Below the pieces are notes generated by a model. The model searched no databases. It was not told where the DNA came from and worked only from the letters and a program-made list of their open reading frames with translations. DNA of 18,424 bases, from NCBI GenBank assembly GCA_051747785.1, contig JBNJGN010000014.1:1-18424 (forward strand), read 5' to 3'. The position numbers were made by a program, and so were the translations under genes. Positions 13,570 to 18,424 of this stretch are shown in pieces (positions within the stretch are counted from its first letter, which is position 1; each line of letters opens with the position of its first letter). Source of the DNA: SKVL01 sp051747785. GTDB taxonomy: Bacteria > Patescibacteriota > Minisyncoccia > Phycocordibacterales > CSBR16-193.

Positions 13570-16017
13570 ATGGATTTTTGGCAAATAAAAAGCTCATCTC
13601 GCAATTTTGAACCTGCCCTTTGGGCAGAAAACATCTTGAAAGTATCCACTGCCGGTAAGATCCAAAAATTATTTTTATTTTTCTTCCTCATCTTCGCCGT
13701 CGCTTCTGCGGTCTTTATATTTTTAGGATCTTATTTACCGGAAAATATAAAGGCATTTGAGTATAAAGCATACGGAGGATCTGCCGTACTTTTTGCTTTA
13801 TGGTCCATTCCTCTGGCTTTCTATTCTTTTTCCAATTACTTTCGCTTTAGAGACATAGCCTTAACAGAAAAAGAAAGAGAAGAGAATAATATAAATATAT
13901 CTTTTGAATTGGCGGAGATCCTTTATTCCACCGATGTAAATGATCTGGCAACAGGATTGATGCTATCAGATTTTGGAGGAAGCGTTTTAGTAAGATGCGG
14001 AATACCTATTGAAGATGTCTCTTCTTTTATCAAAAATAGAAAATCGCCACTTAATGCAGAAACTTTTCCTTATATAGAAAAGAGCTTCCTGACCCCTTAT
14101 GAATATGTAAAAACACTCTACCAAAATGATAAAGAGTTCGCAGACCTCGTATTTAGAAGCGGAGTGCAAGAGGAAGAGCTGTTTGGAGCCACCCGTTGGT
14201 TAAACGATCTCCACACCAAGATCAGAAGATCACAGAGAAGCTGGAGCAAAGAGAACATCTCTAAAATAAGACCGATCGGAGAAGACTGGGCCTACGGAGT
14301 GGCCTATGAACTCAAAAAGTTCTCCAGGCCGATAGAAGAGACAATGTATATATCCGAGTCATTGGAAAATTACCACAAAAAAGAGATAGAAGATCTTGAG
14401 ATCATTCTTTCAAGATCGGAGGGCGCTAACGCTATTTTGGTCGGTGAAGCCGGAACAGGCAAAATATCCGTCGTTGGAGGGTTAGCATCAAAAGTAGTCA
14501 ACGAGAAAACAACAGACATCCTCTCTCACAAGAAGATAATGGTAATGAACACCGGCGCCCTTGTTTCTTCCACCAATAACAAAGCTGAATTTGAATCAGA
14601 GATAATAACCATAATGGAACAGACAGCCAAAGCGGGAAATCTTATCCTTGTCATAGACAACCTGCCCTACTTAATACAAGGAGCCCGATCTTTGGGAGTA
14701 GAAATAGTGGAACTAATAGACGCTTACCTCGGTTCACCGAATATAAATATAATCGCTCTTTCTGACAAAACAAACTTCCACAACACCATTGAACCTAACA
14801 CTGCATTTATGAGCAGATTTGAATACGTACTCCTTGAAGAGATGAACGAAGCATCAGTTTTAACCTCCCTAGAGAACCGGCTTCTTTCTCTGGAGTATGA
14901 AAATGATGTTATGTTCACCTTCCCTGCCGTTATGGAAATGGTGAGATCGGCTAATCGGTACTTCCCAAGCGGAGTTATGCCCGATAAAGCCATAGATCTC
15001 TTGGTGGAAATAACACCTTTCGTTAAAAGCCGAAACCTTGACATCATTACCAAAAAAGAAGTTGAAGGCTTTATAAGAAAGAAAACGGGAATTCCTGTAG
15101 GTGCCGTTTCCGAAGAAGAAAAAAATACCCTGTCTAACTTAGAAGAGATCCTTCACAAGAAAGTCATAGGCCAAGACGAGGCGGTTGAGATGGTAAGTAA
15201 CGCCCTAAGAAGAGCACGCTCCGGTGTATCAGACCCAGACCGTCCTATCGGATCCTTTCTCTTCCTTGGCCCTACCGGCGTAGGAAAGACTGAAACCGCC
15301 AAAGCTCTGGCAGAGATATTCTTTGAAAGCTCTGAAAATATGTCCCGCCTTGATATGTCCGAGTACCAAGGCCAGGATGCCATAGCTCACCTTGTCGGTT
15401 CATTTGAAACAGGCAAGATCGGATCTCTGACCAGAGTTTTAAGAGAAAAACCCTATTCCGTTCTGCTTCTTGATGAGTTTGAAAAAGCAGATAAGGAGAT
15501 ACACAACCTCTTTCTCCAAACCCTAGATGAAGGCAAGTTCTCCGACCCATCCGGAAAAGAAGTAAGCGCCAGAAACTCCATAATCGTTGCCACCTCAAAT
15601 GCCGGCAGTGATCTGATATGGGAGTACGAGAGTAAAGGTAAAAAACTGAAAGATAACACCGGCGAGATAATTGATTCCGTAATAGAAAGAGGTGTCTTAA
15701 GTCCGGAACTTTTAAACAGATTTGATGGTGTGGTACTGTTTCACTCTCTCAATAGTGAACACCTGAAGAAAATAGCAAAGATTAAAATAAATGATCTTAA
15801 AGAAAGAACAAAGAGCAAAGGGGTAGAGATAGATATATCAGACCAGATCACAAAATATCTGATAGAGAAGAACACGGACAACAAATTCGGAGCCCGAGAA
15901 CTAAACAGAATGATCCAAGAGCACCTAGAGAAAGCAATCGCCGAGAAGATAATAGAGGAAAACCCAGAACCGGGATCAGTTATTGATATCTCCCTTGAAG
16001 ATATAAAAGATCAGTAG
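13570..16017 (+). CDS. Membrane-anchored Clp/Hsp100-type AAA+ ATPase with degenerate first ATPase domain
   Basis: The 815-aa protein resembles ClpA/ClpB/ClpC. Two hydrophobic helices lie near the N-terminus (about 33-54 and 70-87), followed by a Clp-N-like helical region (about 108-240). AAA domain 1 (about 265-480) has an altered Walker A, GEAGTGKIS (292-300; Ile where Thr is expected after Lys), and an altered Walker B, LVIDN (360-364; Asn for the catalytic Glu). AAA domain 2 is intact: Walker A GPTGVGKT (567-574), Walker B LLLDEFEKAD (632-641), sensor 1 TSN (675-677), Arg finger LLNRFD (R717) and sensor 2 GAREL (774-778). The canonical pore loops (KYRGEFEER in domain 1, GYVG in domain 2) are not seen; the domain 2 site reads GSFETGKIG. 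There is no middle coiled coil and no obvious IGF/LGF ClpP-docking tripeptide. Last gene of the miaA operon, ending at a strong terminator. Confidence 0.88.
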   Translation: MDFWQIKSSSRNFEPALWAENILKVSTAGKIQKLFLFFFLIFAVASAVFIFLGSYLPENIKAFEYKAYGGSAVLFALWSIPLAFYSFSNYFRFRDIALTEKEREENNINISFELAEILYSTDVNDLATGLMLSDFGGSVLVRCGIPIEDVSSFIKNRKSPLNAETFPYIEKSFLTPYEYVKTLYQNDKEFADLVFRSGVQEEELFGATRWLNDLHTKIRRSQRSWSKENISKIRPIGEDWAYGVAYELKKFSRPIEETMYISESLENYHKKEIEDLEIILSRSEGANAILVGEAGTGKISVVGGLASKVVNEKTTDILSHKKIMVMNTGALVSSTNNKAEFESEIITIMEQTAKAGNLILVIDNLPYLIQGARSLGVEIVELIDAYLGSPNINIIALSDKTNFHNTIEPNTAFMSRFEYVLLEEMNEASVLTSLENRLLSLEYENDVMFTFPAVMEMVRSANRYFPSGVMPDKAIDLLVEITPFVKSRNLDIITKKEVEGFIRKKTGIPVGAVSEEEKNTLSNLEEILHKKVIGQDEAVEMVSNALRRARSGVSDPDRPIGSFLFLGPTGVGKTETAKALAEIFFESSENMSRLDMSEYQGQDAIAHLVGSFETGKIGSLTRVLREKPYSVLLLDEFEKADKEIHNLFLQTLDEGKFSDPSGKEVSARNSIIVATSNAGSDLIWEYESKGKKLKDNTGEIIDSVIERGVLSPELLNRFDGVVLFHSLNSEHLKKIAKIKINDLKERTKSKGVEIDISDQITKYLIEKNTDNKFGARELNRMIQEHLEKAIAEKIIEENPEPGSVIDISLEDIKDQ

Positions 16018-16018
16018 C

Positions 16019-16050
16019 CAAAAAACGGACGCTTCCGCGTCCGTTTTTTT
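16019..16050. terminator. Strong bidirectional intrinsic terminator
   Basis: An 8-bp perfect GC-rich stem, ACGGACGC (16025-16032) / GCGTCCGT (16037-16044), with loop TTCC is flanked by an A-tract on the left and seven Ts on the right. It works on the plus strand for the Clp-like operon (2 bp after its stop) and on the minus strand for the Tyr/Asn-rich gene. Confidence 0.93.
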
Positions 16051-16058
16051 GTTATAAT
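16050..16058 (+). promoter_or_regulatory. Possible antisense promoter after the terminator (extended -10)
   Basis: TGTTATAAT begins at the end of the terminator T-run and matches an extended -10 perfectly. Transcription from it would begin near 16065 and run antisense to the Tyr/Asn-rich gene. No start codon lies at the leaderless distance and no -35 is visible. Confidence 0.22.
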
Positions 16059-16116
16059 ATTCACCTTTTAGAAAAAATAAAGTTAAGAGTGATTTTCAAG
16101 ATAATTTCATGCTTTT

Positions 16117-16125
16117 ATTATATCA
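16117..16125 (-). promoter_or_regulatory. Perfect extended -10 overlapping the end of the Tyr/Asn-rich reading frame
   Basis: The minus strand reads TGATATAAT, a TGn plus perfect TATAAT; the TGA is also the stop codon of the restored frame (16123-16125). Six bases later an ATG (16110) opens a frame of only four codons. Transcription from here would end at the terminator 16050-16019, giving an RNA of about 90 nt. Confidence 0.28.
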
Positions 16126-16317
16126 CCACTTTTTACAGTTTCCGTTAATTGGATCGTAATTATAACCGTGTCCAAACTTATCTTCACAGGCTTGGCTTTT
16201 ACTTACACACTCTCCTTCACTTAAAATATAACCATAACTACACTCACACGAGTTACTTAAGGAGTTATATCTGGCGTTATAACCATACTCATCCTTACAG
16301 ACAGATCGATCCCGCTC
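16123..16317 (-). pseudogene. Out-of-frame C-terminal Cys-repeat portion of the Tyr/Asn-rich gene
   Basis: Shifted one base from the upstream frame, this stretch is open from 16317 to a TGA at 16123-16125. It encodes CKDEYGYNARYNSLSNSCEC, SYGYILSEGECVSKSQ and ACEDKFGHGYNYDPINGNCK. The pattern C-x-C-x-x-GY and the CVS linker continue the SSVYEECRCYSGYVAQNGSCV unit of the preceding gene. The natural protein therefore very likely runs through to here, and the frame was broken by a small indel near 16298-16318. Confidence 0.75.
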
Positions 16318-16861
16318 TCACGCAAGAACCATTTTGTGCCACATAACCAGAATAACACCTACACTCTTCATAGACACTACTATAATAAGAGTTATTCGGA
16401 CACTTGGATGTAGAATTATGGGTGGCAGAATTATATTCATAAGCACCATATGAATAATTGCCATATTCATTAGAATCAGAACTAGCTCTATCATGAACAT
16501 CATAACCATAATCATGATCGTAGTTATAATCATATGAATTATATCTATCGTATCTCCGACTACGATCATATGAATTATAATTTTGGTTATAATTACTATA
16601 ACCACTATCGCTGTTGTAGTGGTTTTCTAGATAAGTCTCTGCATTTCCATCAGCAGTTTCCCCTGTGTAAGGGTTAGTATTACCGGGATAACTCCAGTTA
16701 TTGAAAGGATTTCCGTCCGGCTCGCTCCTATAGTGACTTTCAACCCAACTGCCACTGTCTCTGTAGTAGCCATCAATCCACACATCTGCAAAAACAGGAA
16801 AAGGTGCTATCAATAGCAACAGAAAAGTTAAACAGAGAGATATAAATACATATTCATTCAC
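16295..16861 (-). CDS. Secreted Tyr/Asn-rich protein with Cys-repeat C-terminus, frameshifted
   Basis: The chosen start is GTG at 16861 (188 aa); an in-frame TTG at 16879 lies inside the promoter. A signal peptide follows (ISLCLTFLLLLIAPFPVFA, cleavage likely after FA). The mature start DVWIDGYYRDSGSWVESHYR and SEPDGNPFNNWSYPGNTNPY form a short module I recognise from many bacterial secreted proteins, with no function known to me. A low-complexity Tyr/Asn/Asp/Ser region (about 65-145) follows, then the Cys unit CPNNSYYSSVYEECRCYSGY. The frame ends at TAA (16295) right after SCVRAGSICL, but the next Cys repeats continue in the +1 frame to 16123, so the natural product is about 58 residues longer. 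It is probably extracytoplasmic or surface-bound and shares its strand with the serpin, 129 bp downstream of it. The indel may be biological or an assembly error. Confidence 0.78.
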   Translation of the reverse strand: MNEYVFISLCLTFLLLLIAPFPVFADVWIDGYYRDSGSWVESHYRSEPDGNPFNNWSYPGNTNPYTGETADGNAETYLENHYNSDSGYSNYNQNYNSYDRSRRYDRYNSYDYNYDHDYGYDVHDRASSDSNEYGNYSYGAYEYNSATHNSTSKCPNNSYYSSVYEECRCYSGYVAQNGSCVRAGSICL

Positions 16862-16867
16862 ACCAGC

Positions 16868-16895
16868 AATATAATACAAAGCGCTAAATTGTCAA
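16868..16895 (-). promoter_or_regulatory. Strong promoter of the Tyr/Asn-rich gene, leaderless geometry
   Basis: On the minus strand a perfect -35 TTGACA (16890-16895), a 16-bp spacer and a -10 TATATT (16868-16873, 5/6) are followed by six bases (GCTGGT) and GTG at 16861. The spacing equals that of rsh and dprA and decides the start codon: the TTG at 16879 lies upstream of the -10 and would not be transcribed. Confidence 0.72.
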
Positions 16896-16990
16896 CACCA
16901 TACACCCCACTCCACTAAAGTGATATAGCTAAGAATTCATTAAGATTTTTTTCTAACACTCAGAAGAGATCCGGAATAAGGTGGTGTTTG

Positions 16991-18205
16991 CTATTTAAGG
17001 TTAGTCAGATGCCCCATAAAAAGAACAGTTTCCGTCTCAGGCTCTTCTATTAAGAACAGGAAAGGCCTATTGAACTCTATTGTGGGTGTCTGTCGTGCGG
17101 ACTCCATTTTTATCTCTACCGCCGTAGAGGCTGCAGCTTCGACTCCTTCCTCGTCTACTTCTATAAAAGAGGCGTGGAGAACGTCGGATATAAACACATT
17201 TCCTGCCACAGCCTCAAGATCTACCATATCAGAAAAATCCGCTGAACCGATACCAAATACCTCATTTATGCCCATACCTCTTAGAATATCTACCAGACCA
17301 AGCTCATCTTCTAAGGTGAATTTGGGCAACCTTAGAATAGTCTCTTTTTTTTCATCAGGTTTATACTCTTCAAACGCACTGCTGTCAAAATCATCATAGA
17401 ACTCAGAAAGACTTCTGTCGTCAGTCGGCATAAAGGCATGGAACAGATAGTCTCCGTCTTTGTACTCTATAGTAACAGCCTGCATATCTTCTGACATATA
17501 ATACAGATACTCCGATTTATTTTCCATCATTTCAACATCAGCTTCACCGTCTGTTCCATAAAATGTTCTGTCTTTCGTTTTACCTTTATCAAACTCCTCC
17601 GCCCAATTACCTTTAAAGTAGACGGCATTTACAAGGTATGCAATTACAGCAGGGTCTATAGCCCCCGGCTCAATGATCTCCTCTATCTTTCCATTAGTAT
17701 TCTGGTAAACCCAGTCATTTATCGGATCACCTGTAGATGGCAAAGGCCCTATTTCAGCTTCAAAGTACCTCTCCCCGTCTGATCTGTAGGAATCAAGAAA
17801 AGGTATACCCTCTTTAAGGAAAAAGGCGTTAGCTATTGACACTTCGTTCTCCTCGGATGAATGTTCCAAATAATTTTTTAATCCCAAAGAGTCCTCCATT
17901 ATAGCCTGAAGCTCCATATCGGTAAGCCCTAAAACCTCGGCCATCTCATCAGCAGAATCTCCTCCCGCTCCTCTGTAAGCCATCAAAAGAGCTGTATGAA
18001 TACTATAAGGAGAAACAAATACATTCTCATCATCTTTAGCCAACCTCGGGAACATATCAAAAGAAAAATCCTTAGCTGAAGAAGAAAGCCCTTTTAGCTC
18101 GTCTGGCGAAACCTCAGGTAGTTCTTCTTCAGGTTCTTCAATTAAATAAAAAGATAGGAATAATATTACAAGTAAAATAGCGAAAATAACTATAAGCTTT
18201 CTCAT
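16991..18205 (-). CDS. Membrane-anchored bacterial serpin (serine protease inhibitor)
   Basis: Serpins trap proteases irreversibly when their reactive-centre loop is cleaved. The 404-aa protein has an N-terminal hydrophobic helix (about 3-22) with no lipobox Cys, so it is likely a signal anchor, then an acidic linker (EEPEEELPE) and a full serpin domain (about 38-404). Landmarks are VFVSPYSIHTALLMAYRGAG (about 62-81), IANAFFLKEG, DWVYQNTNGKIEEII (about 163-177), YLVNAVYFKGNWAEEFDKG (about 189-207), ILRLPKFTLEDELG (near 290-303), the hinge DEEGVEAAASTAV (351-363) and EFNRPFLFLI. The small-residue hinge is the signature of inhibitory serpins. By the standard count from G354 (P15), P1 is E368 and P1' is S369, but the loop is two residues longer than in alpha-1-antitrypsin, so P1 may be shifted. 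A possible promoter lies about 30 bp upstream; no Shine-Dalgarno site. Confidence 0.94.
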   Translation of the reverse strand: MRKLIVIFAILLVILFLSFYLIEEPEEELPEVSPDELKGLSSSAKDFSFDMFPRLAKDDENVFVSPYSIHTALLMAYRGAGGDSADEMAEVLGLTDMELQAIMEDSLGLKNYLEHSSEENEVSIANAFFLKEGIPFLDSYRSDGERYFEAEIGPLPSTGDPINDWVYQNTNGKIEEIIEPGAIDPAVIAYLVNAVYFKGNWAEEFDKGKTKDRTFYGTDGEADVEMMENKSEYLYYMSEDMQAVTIEYKDGDYLFHAFMPTDDRSLSEFYDDFDSSAFEEYKPDEKKETILRLPKFTLEDELGLVDILRGMGINEVFGIGSADFSDMVDLEAVAGNVFISDVLHASFIEVDEEGVEAAASTAVEIKMESARQTPTIEFNRPFLFLIEEPETETVLFMGHLTNLK

Positions 18206-18237
18206 ATATAAAAATTAATCTTTAATTAAGTAACCTT

Positions 18238-18246
18238 AGTATACCA
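18238..18246 (-). promoter_or_regulatory. Possible extended -10 promoter of the serpin gene
   Basis: TGGTATACT on the minus strand (TGn plus TATACT) lies 32 bp before the serpin ATG and would give a leader of about 26 nt. The leader is AT-rich and shows no Shine-Dalgarno site. Confidence 0.35.
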
Positions 18247-18286
18247 CCTAAAATAAAGGAGTAAAGAAACTTTTCGGGGCCTAAAA

Positions 18287-18424
18287 TTACTCTTGCCCGT
18301 TATTATTCAAGAGTTCTGAGATAATTTTAAATCGTCTATCTTTGCGTAAACCATGATGAGCTCCAACTTTCTTTTTGATCGAAGCAAAGGAGCCGTCAAT
18401 GGAGTTGGTGGTATTAGGAATATG
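18287..18424 (-). CDS. Transposase C-terminal end, partial
   Basis: The minus strand is open from the window edge to a TAA at 18287-18289 (45 codons). It includes IPNTTNSIDGSFASIKKKVG followed by AHHGLRKDRRFKIISELLN. The pattern (P-x-TTN-x-I-[ED]-G, then x-LK/IK, then H-x-GL, then R) is typical of the C-terminal part of DDE transposases, where the acidic residue after TTNSI is the catalytic Glu/Asp position. The family (IS256/Mutator-like or related) cannot be fixed from 45 residues. The rest of the element and its ends lie outside the window; I see no clear terminal inverted repeat between 18206 and 18286. Confidence 0.68.
   Translation of the reverse strand, partial: HIPNTTNSIDGSFASIKKKVGAHHGLRKDRRFKIISELLNNNGQE

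Noticed and set aside
16149..16346. Plus-strand ORF of 65 codons
   Set aside because: It lies opposite the frameshifted Cys-repeat coding sequence, has no recognisable domain, and its sequence is explained by the minus-strand gene.
16318..16605. Ile/Met-rich 95-codon ORF on the minus strand
   Set aside because: It is an alternate frame of the TAT/AAT-rich low-complexity region of the secreted protein; the residues (MVIVIITKIII...) merely reflect the shifted repeats.
16440..16610. Repeated TATGAATTATA-like units that could suggest a CRISPR or satellite array
   Set aside because: Units are irregular, short and in frame with Tyr/Asn codons; this is protein low complexity with no constant spacers.
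16880..16990. Terminator or regulatory element downstream of the serpin gene
   Set aside because: A T-run and the GAATTC palindrome are present, but no GC-rich stem precedes a T-tract on the correct strand. The ACACCA repeats do not form a clean hairpin.

Overview
The window is a gene-dense stretch (about 42% GC by eye) from a metagenome-style bacterial scaffold. Nothing identifies the lineage directly. The best fit is a member of the Candidate Phyla Radiation (Patescibacteria, Parcubacteria-like). Reasons: a short FtsQ-like POTRA protein with a WC...C pair; a compact 506-aa RelA/SpoT protein without an ACT domain; a membrane-anchored divergent Clp-type ATPase behind a small membrane protein; a Tyr/Asn-rich secreted protein with a Cys-repeat tail; a bacterial SET-domain protein; and almost no Shine-Dalgarno sites. 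This placement is an inference.

Left part (1-5440). On the minus strand lie a partial ftsQ-like gene cut by the window edge and serS, which is interrupted by 100 Ns. The Ns are flanked on both sides by the same 99 bp. Removing 199 bp restores a 424-aa seryl-tRNA synthetase, so the gap is an assembly artefact and not a broken gene. dprA (plus) follows, then an operon of an ABC exporter and a YbaK-type editing deacylase (minus).

Middle (5441-13148). topA and rsh (relA/spoT type) run forward. parB runs backward and carries a 300-residue acidic tail with an internal 57-residue repeat. Next is an isolated 121-aa gene of unknown function with its own promoter, the only strong Shine-Dalgarno site in the window and its own terminator. 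A SET-domain protein and miaA follow on the plus strand.

Right part (13149-18424). A small four-helix membrane protein and a Clp-type AAA+ protein with a degenerate first ATPase domain form an operon behind miaA. It ends at a strong bidirectional terminator. On the minus strand come a secreted Tyr/Asn-rich protein whose Cys-repeat C-terminus is split off by a frameshift, a membrane-anchored serpin, and the C-terminal end of a transposase at the window edge.

A theme across the window is promoter geometry: four genes (ftsQ-like, dprA, rsh, the Tyr/Asn-rich gene) have a -10 hexamer ending exactly 6 nt before the start codon, which predicts leaderless mRNAs. The most distinctive cargo is the serpin, the SET protein, the degenerate Clp ATPase and the repeat-bearing ParB tail. 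I see no CRISPR array, tRNA or rRNA, and no gene-free stretch longer than 300 bases.
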